NCBI GenBank assembly: GCA_937959095.1
Contig: CALGLY010000293.1
Location: 1 to 6,726, forward strand
Length of the DNA stretch: 6,726 nt
Direction: 5' to 3'
From: an uncultured Saprospiraceae bacterium
GTDB taxonomy: Bacteria > Bacteroidota > Bacteroidia > Chitinophagales > Saprospiraceae
Every line of letters begins with the position of its first letter. Positions within the stretch are counted from its first letter, which is position 1. A model generated the notes under the pieces. The model was not told the origin of the DNA. It ran no database searches and saw nothing but the letters and a program-made list of their open reading frames with translations. A program made the translations under genes and the position numbers. Below are positions 1-6,726 of this stretch, one piece after another.

Positions 1-3000
1 GGCTGACGCGCTTTGTAGATAATATTCCATTTATAGATACCAAAGCACCCTCTAGTATTTCTGTATTTGCAGAAGGTGCCGTACTGAAACCTGGTCATGC
101 ACGAGGGGTGAATGAAGTGAAAAATGTAGGAACACCTGATGAAGAAATAGACAGAAGTGGTACGGTATACATCGACGATTTTGAGGGAAGTGCGAATCCA
201 TTGAGTTTAATGATTCAACCAAACCAGTGGCAAATAGCAAGTACCCCACAAGGTGCAGATGTATTCGTAACAAAGCGCGACGGTACGCAGCATAAAATGT
301 TTAAGGAGGCAGACGCTATTAGTTTAGAAAATGACCGCCTAACGGGGGTGAATAGAGCGCGTTTGAATTGGTATCGCATCGATCCGCAAGTACGTGGAGA
401 GAATTCAGAAGCGAGTGCCTATACCCGCCGTATAGATAGAAGAGAAGTATTCCCAAATCAGCAGATTGCAGCCAATCAATTAAGTACATTCTTGACTTTC
501 GATTTAGCGTATTACCCTGACCAACGTGGGCCGTACAATTTTGATGTACCTGGCGGAATCACCGATGCAGGGACGAAACTATCTGAAGGTTTAGGAAGTT
601 CAGGAACGCTAGAAGAACCTTCTACTCGATGGGGTGGTATTATGCGTGATTTATCCAATTCGCGTGCCGATTTTGAGCTATCGAATGTAGAATATATCGA
701 GATGTGGGTATTGAGTCCATTCTTGGAAGGCTCTAGTGATCAAATGGAAGGAGACTTATATATTGACTTAGGAAATATTTCGGAGGATATTATGCGTGAT
801 TCGCGTTTATACTTCGAGAATGGTTTGCCTAGTCCAACAAATCCTTCTAGACAAGTCGATCAGACAGATTGGGGGAATGTGCCACGGGCAAGAAAGATTG
901 TACCTGCTTTTGATAATGATCCTTCTACCCGTCCTTTGCAGGATGTAGGTCTGGATGGATTGAATAATGAAGAAGAGCAATTCTTCTTTCGAGATTGGTT
1001 GAGTCAAGTAGGGAATGCAGTAGATCAAAATGACCCTTGTAACGATGACTTTATTCATTATTTAGATCAAAATTTTAGTGGTTCAGCTAGTTTGCAAGAT
1101 CGCTACCAATATTTCAATAACTCTCAAGGTAACTCACCGATTGCAGAAGGGAATTCTAATCGTTCTTTCTCGGCTACGCTAACGCCTGATACGGAGGATT
1201 TGAATAATGATAATACCTTGAGCGAAACCGAAGCTTATTACCAATACCGAATTCCTATTCGTCGCAAGCAAGTAGATGGGCAAGCTATTGGTATGTCGGA
1301 TGAAGGCAAGGGCTTCATCACGGATGAGCGTATTGTGCGTGATTCAGAAAACGGAGACCGTATTTGGTATCGTTTCCGAATTCCACTAGATGATGTGGAG
1401 AATAGAAAAGAAGTAGGTGGTATCCAAGATTTCCGTTCTGTTCGTTTCTTACGGATGTATATGGCGGGCTTTGAGCAGCCTGTGACTTTGCGTATGGCAG
1501 AATTGAATTTGGTGAGTAACCAATGGCGACGCTATCGCAGAGACTTGGAGGAATTGGGGCATGATGAGGTTACCTTCTTTGATATGAATGCGGTGAATAT
1601 TGAACGTAATAGTAGCCGTCAGCCATTCAAGTATGTACTTCCAGAAGGGATTCAGCGAGAGCGTGGTTTCGATGCGTTTGCAACGCTTCAAAATGAGCAA
1701 TCTTTAGCCCTCACGGTACGCAATCTACAAGAAGAAGATTCGAGAAGTATCTTTAAGAATCTGGATTTGGATATGCGGAATTACGAAAACATGAAAATGT
1801 TCGTACATGCCGAAAGCCTACCCGATTCGATATGCAATAATGTACCTGAGGATGGCGATTTATCCGTCTTTATTCGATTGGGGAGTGATTTCAAACGGAA
1901 CTATTACGAATATGAAATTCCGCTTACGTTCTCCGATCCTGCGGTGCAATGTCCTGGCGAAGGTTTGCAACCACCAACGAGTTATGTGAATGAAGTTTGG
2001 CCAATTGCGAATAACTTTGATGTTTCCTTAGATATGTTCGTGGAAGCTAAAAAAGCAATAATCGTAGCCTTGCAAAATGGAACAGTGCCAGAGAATGAAA
2101 CCAAGTTCAGCTTCCCAGAAAGTAATGGAAGATTAGCAGCGGATCTTCAACTCCCTGTGGGACATAGAATCTCGGTTTCGGGTCGCCCGAATTTGGGTTA
2201 CGTCAAGTCCGTAATGGTAGGTATCCGTAATAATAGTACAGATGCACAATGTGGAGAAGTATGGATTAATGAGCTTCGTTTATCGGGCTTAGAGCAGAAG
2301 CAAACAGGCGGTTATGCGGGTATTGCTCGCATGGATATGCAACTTGCCGACTTTGGTGCATTGAGTGCATCTGCAAGCTATAGTAGTATTGGTTTCGGAG
2401 CTATTGATCAACGGGTACAAGAACGTTCTTTGGAAGAGAACCTGACCTACGATATGGCTGTGAACTTTGAATTAGGTAAATTTTTGCCAGAGCAATCGGG
2501 TGTAAAATTACCATTTTATGCCGCCTATTCTAATACCACAACTACGCCTAAATACGATCCTTATGATTTGGATATAGAACTACAAGAAAGTCAAACAGAT
2601 AAGGAACAGGCACAAGATGTGAACGTTATTAAGAGTTACAGTTTCACGAATGTACGAAAAGAACGCTCGAAGAAACCCAAGAAGAATGGGGAAGTCCGCA
2701 AGCCGAAACCCTGGGATATTTCCAACTTCAGCGCATCCTATACCAATACGGAAGAGGATAGAAAAGATCCTTTTATAAAATCGAATAATATAGATACCGA
2801 AGAAGGAATCTTGGATTACAGTTATAGCTTACGGCCTAATTATATCAAGCCATTTGAGAAATTGCCGAAGAATGAATGGTTGAAATTTCTACGTGATTTC
2901 AATTTCAATCCTGTTCCAAATTCGGTTAATTTCAGTACGCGACTCGATAGAAGGCATGAAAGTATTACTTATCGATTTACCGAAGAGTTCAAGCCACGTT

Positions 3001-5108
3001 ATCAAACGTATATCAATAAACAGTTCACTTGGGATAGAACCTATGGTCTGTCATGGGATTTAGCGAAGTCACTGAAAATGAATTTTGATGCTCGTAACTA
3101 TGGCGTTATTGATGAATTCGATGAGTCGAGTGATGCCTATTTTGATGGACCAGAATATACAGAAGATGAATTGAGGACACTTCGTAGAAATAAAGTCATA
3201 GATGGACTAGAAAATCTTGGACGTACCAAGAACTATGACCATGATATAGGGATCAATTTCACAGTACCTACTAAGTCGTTTCCATTCTTAGATTGGACAA
3301 CGATTCGGGCGCAATACAGTGCGAATTTTGCATGGACATCTGCACCTTTGAATAGTCAAGGAGAGTTAGAGACCTTCGGAAACGTAATCGAAAATGGACA
3401 AAAGCGACAATTAACCGCGGATTTCAATTTCGAGCAATTGTATAATAAGTCTGATTACTTGAAGAAAATTAATCGCCCGAAACGAAATAGAGGAGGCAGA
3501 GATGCTAAACCTAGAACCACGCGTCCGAATAGCAAATTGAAGGAAGATGATAAGAAAACGAAAGAGAAAAAGAAACGTGATCCAAGTGCTGGAGAACGTG
3601 CGCTCATTCGCCCACTTATGTTCCTTCGCAAAGCGCGCTTCAATTATTCTGAAAACTATGCCACCATTGTACCAGGCTTTACGCAGCAACCACGCTTCTT
3701 TGGTTTGAGTGATGGTTTTGATGCACCAGGTTGGGATTTTGTAGCGGGGTGGCAGCCTACCATTCGTACGCTCACACCAGAGCAAGAAGGGAAGAGTGAA
3801 GATTGGCTACATAGTATTTCTAATGCACAAGCAGGCAATTCATGGATAACAGAAGATATTTATCAAAGCAATGAAGTTATTCAAAATTATACGCAATCCA
3901 TAGATGCGAAAGTGACGCTAGAGCCACTTCCAGATTTTCGTATAGATTTGGATGCAAATCGTAATTTTACAGAAAATCATACCCGTAACTTCAAGGATGA
4001 AGTCGAGGATAATGAATCGCTTTGGGTGCATGGAGTTCCTTACAATGTCGGTTCATTAGATATGACTTATTATTCCTTGAAAACACTTTTTCAAGATGAT
4101 TTAAGTGAAATTATTGACCGATTTGAGTTATTTGAAGCGAGTCGTGCTAGTGTCTCGCAGCAAATCGGTGAAGGGTTACACAGTGACACACCGCAAGCGA
4201 ACAATGGCTATACTTTCGGTTATGGTAGAAGACAACAAGATGTACTTATTCCTGCTTTCTTAGCCGCCTATTCAGGTGCGGATATAAACACCGTAGATGT
4301 CAGTCAAAATTATGCGCGGGATGTCCTCTTCAAGAAGTTACCGCTTCCGAATTGGCGCGTGAGCTATAATGGCTTAGCGAAATTGCCGATTTTTGAAGAC
4401 ATCTTCCAACAAGTAGGTATTTCGCATGCCTATAGTTCAAAATTAGGCGTGAATAGTTTTGAGACCACTTGGGGAAGCTTGAATAATCCGAATGGATTTA
4501 CGGAGCAGCAGGATTATTTCTCGCGACTAGATTTATCAGAAATCTCTATTCGGGAAGGCTTCTCGCCACTTATTGCGGTCAATATTCAAACGAAGAATGA
4601 TCTTTCGTTTAATATTGATATTAATAAAAACAGAACACTATCTACCGACTTCGATGGTGGATTTATATCGGAGCAACAGTCGAAAGATATTACGATTGGT
4701 TTCGGGTGGTTATTGGAAGATGTGCAAATTGGCTTCTTACAGAATTTAGTTAATCAAGCATCGAATCAGAATAAGAATAAAGGCGATGTGCCAGATCCGA
4801 ATCAGACTACGCCATTTGGCAACAATCGTGGCGGCGGCGGCGGTGCAAATCCAGGAGATTTCAATATCACCTTCGATTTCTCCCTTCGCGATGACGTGAC
4901 TATCGTACATCAACTAGAAGAAGACAACCGAGATCCTACTCGTGGTACACGCTCCTTGAGCATTTCGCCAGCATTGGAATATCAAATACATGAGCAGCTT
5001 GCCTTACGTCTCTTTGTAGATTATACGAAAACAGAACCGAAGGTATCTAGCTCGTATCCTATCACAAGTGCTAGAGGTGGTTTGGTAGTTCGCTTTATGT
5101 TACAATAA
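1..5108 (+). CDS. sprA: SprA, type IX secretion outer-membrane translocon (5'-partial)
   Basis: SprA forms the giant outer-membrane beta-barrel through which type IX secretion substrates leave the cell, including gliding adhesins in motile species. The reading frame is open from the left edge (first full codon at 3) to TAA at 5106-5108, giving 1701 residues. Family members are usually about 2300-2500 residues, so roughly the first 600-800 are missing. No real start is in the window; the GTG at 108 and later ATGs are internal, since the upstream frame (IDTKAPSSISVFAEGAVLKP) already reads as SprA. Family signatures, numbered from the first window codon: GGIMRDL near 211 followed by NVEYIEMW, DVGLDGLNNEEE near 314, PDTEDLNNDNTL near 395, KPWDISNFSASY near 902, and a final beta-strand ending RFMLQ. 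Two Lys/Arg-rich segments (about 883-902 and 1154-1192) and a five-Gly run (1610-1614) look like loops between strands. The frame is intact. TAA is followed directly by in-frame TAG. Confidence 0.95.
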   Translation, partial: LTRFVDNIPFIDTKAPSSISVFAEGAVLKPGHARGVNEVKNVGTPDEEIDRSGTVYIDDFEGSANPLSLMIQPNQWQIASTPQGADVFVTKRDGTQHKMFKEADAISLENDRLTGVNRARLNWYRIDPQVRGENSEASAYTRRIDRREVFPNQQIAANQLSTFLTFDLAYYPDQRGPYNFDVPGGITDAGTKLSEGLGSSGTLEEPSTRWGGIMRDLSNSRADFELSNVEYIEMWVLSPFLEGSSDQMEGDLYIDLGNISEDIMRDSRLYFENGLPSPTNPSRQVDQTDWGNVPRARKIVPAFDNDPSTRPLQDVGLDGLNNEEEQFFFRDWLSQVGNAVDQNDPCNDDFIHYLDQNFSGSASLQDRYQYFNNSQGNSPIAEGNSNRSFSATLTPDTEDLNNDNTLSETEAYYQYRIPIRRKQVDGQAIGMSDEGKGFITDERIVRDSENGDRIWYRFRIPLDDVENRKEVGGIQDFRSVRFLRMYMAGFEQPVTLRMAELNLVSNQWRRYRRDLEELGHDEVTFFDMNAVNIERNSSRQPFKYVLPEGIQRERGFDAFATLQNEQSLALTVRNLQEEDSRSIFKNLDLDMRNYENMKMFVHAESLPDSICNNVPEDGDLSVFIRLGSDFKRNYYEYEIPLTFSDPAVQCPGEGLQPPTSYVNEVWPIANNFDVSLDMFVEAKKAIIVALQNGTVPENETKFSFPESNGRLAADLQLPVGHRISVSGRPNLGYVKSVMVGIRNNSTDAQCGEVWINELRLSGLEQKQTGGYAGIARMDMQLADFGALSASASYSSIGFGAIDQRVQERSLEENLTYDMAVNFELGKFLPEQSGVKLPFYAAYSNTTTTPKYDPYDLDIELQESQTDKEQAQDVNVIKSYSFTNVRKERSKKPKKNGEVRKPKPWDISNFSASYTNTEEDRKDPFIKSNNIDTEEGILDYSYSLRPNYIKPFEKLPKNEWLKFLRDFNFNPVPNSVNFSTRLDRRHESITYRFTEEFKPRYQTYINKQFTWDRTYGLSWDLAKSLKMNFDARNYGVIDEFDESSDAYFDGPEYTEDELRTLRRNKVIDGLENLGRTKNYDHDIGINFTVPTKSFPFLDWTTIRAQYSANFAWTSAPLNSQGELETFGNVIENGQKRQLTADFNFEQLYNKSDYLKKINRPKRNRGGRDAKPRTTRPNSKLKEDDKKTKEKKKRDPSAGERALIRPLMFLRKARFNYSENYATIVPGFTQQPRFFGLSDGFDAPGWDFVAGWQPTIRTLTPEQEGKSEDWLHSISNAQAGNSWITEDIYQSNEVIQNYTQSIDAKVTLEPLPDFRIDLDANRNFTENHTRNFKDEVEDNESLWVHGVPYNVGSLDMTYYSLKTLFQDDLSEIIDRFELFEASRASVSQQIGEGLHSDTPQANNGYTFGYGRRQQDVLIPAFLAAYSGADINTVDVSQNYARDVLFKKLPLPNWRVSYNGLAKLPIFEDIFQQVGISHAYSSKLGVNSFETTWGSLNNPNGFTEQQDYFSRLDLSEISIREGFSPLIAVNIQTKNDLSFNIDINKNRTLSTDFDGGFISEQQSKDITIGFGWLLEDVQIGFLQNLVNQASNQNKNKGDVPDPNQTTPFGNNRGGGGGANPGDFNITFDFSLRDDVTIVHQLEEDNRDPTRGTRSLSISPALEYQIHEQLALRLFVDYTKTEPKVSSSYPITSARGGLVVRFMLQ

Positions 5109-5110
5109 TA
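5103..5110 (+). repeat. Left 8-bp target-site duplication
   Basis: CAATAATA here is repeated exactly at 5221-5228, immediately outside the two ends of the inverted-repeat element. The copy contains the last sense codon (CAA) and stop codon (TAA) of sprA, so the insertion did not alter the SprA protein. Confidence 0.85.
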
Positions 5111-5220
5111 GGCTCTTTGACAATTTTTGCCGCGGACATAAATTACATCAAAAAAGCGATTGATAATGAGCGTTTTGATTTGATTTTGTTCGTAGAAAAT
5201 GCAAAAATTGTCAAAGCCCC
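5111..5220. mobile_element. 110-bp MITE-like non-autonomous insertion element
   Basis: The left end GGCTCTTTGACAATTTTTGC (5111-5130) and the right end (5201-5220), read on the opposite strand, GGGGCTTTGACAATTTTTGC, match at 18 of 20 positions; the inner 16 bp are perfect. Both ends abut the perfect 8-bp direct repeat CAATAATA. Terminal inverted repeats plus a target duplication with no room for a transposase define a MITE-like element. Its 70-bp interior has a weaker inner hairpin (ATCAAAA at 5147-5153 with TTTTGAT at 5173-5179). The GGCTCTTTG start and an 8-bp AT-rich duplication resemble the ISL3 family; IS1595-type elements also make 8-bp duplications, so the parent family is an inference. 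As RNA the ends would pair into a 16-bp stem in the sprA 3' untranslated region, which might affect termination or stability, but no U-tract follows it. Confidence 0.85.
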
Positions 5221-5228
5221 CAATAATA
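5221..5228 (+). repeat. Right 8-bp target-site duplication
   Basis: This is the second exact copy of CAATAATA, directly after the right end of the element. Removing the element and one copy restores a continuous sprA end followed by TAATAGATATG, so the tandem TAA-TAG stops existed before the insertion. Confidence 0.85.
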
Positions 5229-5265
5229 GATATGTATTTATGAGTTAGTACTTAAGCAGTGATTG

Positions 5266-5301
5266 AGAATGTGACCAAATTATTCGATTTGGTCACATTC
5301 T
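5266..5301. terminator. Perfect 15-bp hairpin, putative transcription terminator
   Basis: The arm AGAATGTGACCAAAT (5266-5280) is followed by a 6-base loop TATTCG and the exact reverse complement (5287-5301). It lies 157 bases after the sprA stop and 213 bases before allB, a plausible place to end sprA transcription. Neither strand shows a T-tract after the stem (TAACACATCC follows on +), so it is not a classical intrinsic terminator. It could instead be an RNA-processing hairpin or a palindromic protein-binding site. The hairpin itself is certain; the terminator role is inferred from position. Confidence 0.45.
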
Positions 5302-5306
5302 AACAC

Positions 5307-5323
5307 ATCCCGATTATCCCGAT
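5307..5323 (+). repeat. Tandem octamer ATCCCGAT x2
   Basis: ATCCCGAT at 5307-5314 and again at 5316-5323 are separated by one T (9-base period). The second copy overlaps a small inverted repeat TTATC-CC-GATAA (5314-5325). The repeat is plain in the sequence; no function can be assigned, though a paired binding site upstream of allB is conceivable. Confidence 0.4.
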
Positions 5324-5506
5324 AAATTAAGGACTATCAAATCCATGTATCAATAAAAAACAAAAACTTCCCCAAAACATAACCTCACCTATCTTATACC
5401 AATTCACAGACAGAAAATTATACCATTTATTTAAACTCGATTACTTACCTTGCCAGAGGAAAAATCACTTTCCAATCTAATACAATTTTTATGTCCTAAC
5501 TTAAAT

Positions 5507-5511
5507 AGGAG
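5507..5511 (+). promoter_or_regulatory. Shine-Dalgarno-like site of allB
   Basis: AGGAG ends 3 bases before the ATG at 5515, closer than the usual 5-9 bases, in a phylum where Shine-Dalgarno use is generally weak. Its sequence lies inside two mutually exclusive short inverted repeats: TCCTA (5494-5498) with TAGGA (5506-5510), and TAACT (5497-5501) with AGTTA (5510-5514). Either would partly mask the site in RNA. Each stem is only 5 bp, so this may be chance. Confidence 0.5.
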
Positions 5512-5514
5512 TTA

Positions 5515-6726
5515 ATGACTAACAAGTACAAGATATACAGCGACCGCGTATTTATAGAAGGAGAATTGCAAACTGCAACACTCTCTATTGAGGGCGATAA
5601 GATAGCAAGCATTCATATTGGGCAACGACTAGAGACGGCACAAGATTTTTCCACTAGCGTTATCATGCCAGGCGCAATAGATGCCCATGTGCATATCAAT
5701 GAACCAGGGCGTACGACTTGGGAAGGCTTTGAAACAGCAACTAAAGCAGCGGTAAGAGGTGGTATCACGACTTTGGTAGATATGCCTTTGAATTCCAGTC
5801 CTGTAGTAACAAATGTGGCTGCTTATAGAGATAAAATACTCGCTTGTGAAGGGAAGCTATATGCAAATTGTGGTTTTTGGGCAGGTGCAACAGCTGCTTC
5901 TGTAAGCGAGGTGAAAGCACTTATTGCGGAAGGCTGTTTGGGAGTAAAAGTATTTTTATCACATTCGGGCATAGATGAATTTCCAAATATTTCATTAGAA
6001 GATTTAGATACTTTAATGGCAGGAATTGCGCCCTTAGGCGTACCTGTATTAGCACATTGCGAATTGGATACTTTGCCTGCTCCCAATGATTTATCGGCAA
6101 ATCCAAAAAGCTATACAGCCTACTTAAAATCCAGACCCAAAGCATGGGAAAATGAAGCAATAAAAGCCTTTATTGCTTTAGCGGAAAAGAATAATTGTAA
6201 GGCACATATCGTCCATTTAGCATCCGATGAAATGTTGGATTGGATAGCCCAAAAGAAACAAATAGCCATTCCTTTCACCGTAGAGACTTGTCCGCATTAT
6301 TTCTTTTTTAATGCTGAAGATATTCCTGATGGAAATACCTTATATAAGTGCGCGCCGCCCATCAGAGCAAAAAGCAATGGACGGAACTTAGGTCGAGCAT
6401 TGAAAACAGGGCTTATTGATTTTATCAGTAGCGATCACTCTCCGGCTCCACCAGAAATCAAAGAAATAGAAAGCGGTGACTTTAGCAAGGCGTGGGGTGG
6501 CATTGCTGGCTTACAATTTTTATTATCTGCTAGTTGGACAGCCTTGAAAGAGGAAATGAGTTTGACAGAATTTATACCTTTGCTCACTTCAAAGCCTGCT
6601 GAGTTTTTAGGACTGCATCATAAAATTGGTACAATAAAGGAAGGCTACCATGCAGATTTAACGATTTGGCAGCCTGAAGTTGCTTTTCAAGTTGAAGAAA
6701 ACTCTATTGAGCATCGACATAAAGCA
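5515..6726 (+). CDS. allB: Allantoinase (3'-partial)
   Basis: Allantoinase hydrolyses (S)-allantoin to allantoate in cytoplasmic purine-ring breakdown. The first 404 codons are present; family members are near 450 residues, so about 50 are missing past the right edge. The ATG at 5515 is the only reasonable start: an in-frame TAG lies at 5506-5508, AGGAG precedes it, and the next ATG (residue 51) falls in the core. The fold is an amidohydrolase TIM barrel after a short beta-sandwich lead. Visible metal ligands are H58 and H60 (DAHVHI), K145 (GVKVFL, the lysine carboxylated in this family), H181 (LAHCE), H234 (HIVHLAS) and D307 (SSDHSP). Allantoinase rather than dihydroorotase is favoured by EPGRTTWEGFETAT, DMPLNSSP, ETCPHYF, KCAPPIR and GDFSKAWGGIAGLQ. 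A related hydantoinase-type activity remains possible. Partner genes of allantoin breakdown are not in the window, so the pathway context is unseen. Confidence 0.9.
   Translation, partial: MTNKYKIYSDRVFIEGELQTATLSIEGDKIASIHIGQRLETAQDFSTSVIMPGAIDAHVHINEPGRTTWEGFETATKAAVRGGITTLVDMPLNSSPVVTNVAAYRDKILACEGKLYANCGFWAGATAASVSEVKALIAEGCLGVKVFLSHSGIDEFPNISLEDLDTLMAGIAPLGVPVLAHCELDTLPAPNDLSANPKSYTAYLKSRPKAWENEAIKAFIALAEKNNCKAHIVHLASDEMLDWIAQKKQIAIPFTVETCPHYFFFNAEDIPDGNTLYKCAPPIRAKSNGRNLGRALKTGLIDFISSDHSPAPPEIKEIESGDFSKAWGGIAGLQFLLSASWTALKEEMSLTEFIPLLTSKPAEFLGLHHKIGTIKEGYHADLTIWQPEVAFQVEENSIEHRHKA

Larger units (their letters stand above)
5109..5514. other. 406-bp intergenic region between sprA and allB
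   Basis: No gene is supported here. ATG-started frames are only a few codons long on the + strand and I saw nothing longer worth calling on the other. From left to right it holds a MITE-like element with target duplication, a perfect 15-bp-stem hairpin, a tandem octamer ATCCCGAT, a stretch nearly free of G on the + strand (5348-5408 has none), and the allB ribosome-binding region. I found no convincing Bacteroidota promoter (TTTG about 20 bases before TAnnTTTG), although allB probably needs its own promoter given the distance and the hairpin. Confidence 0.8.

Noticed and set aside
108..110. GTG as start codon of the large gene
   Set aside because: The same frame is open upstream to the window edge and encodes SprA-like sequence, so this is an internal valine codon.
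3411..3785. 124-codon open frame on the minus strand inside sprA
   Set aside because: It lies wholly within the intact sprA frame; its composition is that of an antisense shadow and it shows no recognisable domain.
4830..4844. GGC trinucleotide run as a phase-variation tract
   Set aside because: Only four GGC plus one GGT codons; slippage would add or remove whole glycine codons and not switch the frame.
5075..5248. Open + strand frame of about 57 codons through the inserted element (reads IKKAIDNERFDLILFVENAK)
   Set aside because: It looks protein-like but has no ATG before its last few codons, begins inside sprA in another frame, and passes through both inverted repeats and the target duplication, so it is most likely chance in AT-rich DNA.
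5270..5297. TGTGA...TCACA, resembling a CRP/FNR-type operator
   Set aside because: The half-sites are 18 bases apart instead of 6; they are simply part of the perfect hairpin.
5450..5486. TTGCCA and TACAAT as a possible promoter for allB
   Set aside because: The 25-base spacing is too long for a sigma-70 promoter, and the Bacteroidota TAnnTTTG element is not matched.
5823..6160. Two overlapping minus-strand open frames inside allB
   Set aside because: Both are antisense to strongly conserved allantoinase sequence and lack a family signature.

Overview
The window comes from a member of the Bacteroidota. The main evidence is a very large SprA-type gene: SprA is the outer-membrane translocon of the type IX secretion system, which is confined to this phylum. 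The DNA is moderately AT-rich. I cannot place it below phylum level from this sequence alone.

Layout. (1) Positions 1-5108, + strand: the C-terminal 1701 codons of sprA, open at the left edge, so the true start lies outside the window. (2) Positions 5109-5514: a 406-bp gap without a gene. It holds a 110-bp MITE-like insertion (5111-5220) with 20-bp terminal inverted repeats and a perfect 8-bp target duplication that spans the sprA stop codon. It also holds a perfect 15-bp-stem hairpin (5266-5301), a short tandem octamer (5307-5323), a G-poor A/C-rich stretch, and a Shine-Dalgarno-like site directly before the next gene. (3) Positions 5515-6726, + strand: the first 404 codons of a cyclic amidohydrolase that I call allantoinase (allB), with all expected metal ligands present, cut by the right edge.

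The two genes are on the same strand but have unrelated roles (protein export across the outer membrane; purine/allantoin breakdown). A 406-bp gap with an insertion and a strong hairpin makes a shared operon unlikely. No RNA gene, CRISPR array or defence system was seen. The most interesting object is the small insertion element sitting exactly at the end of sprA.
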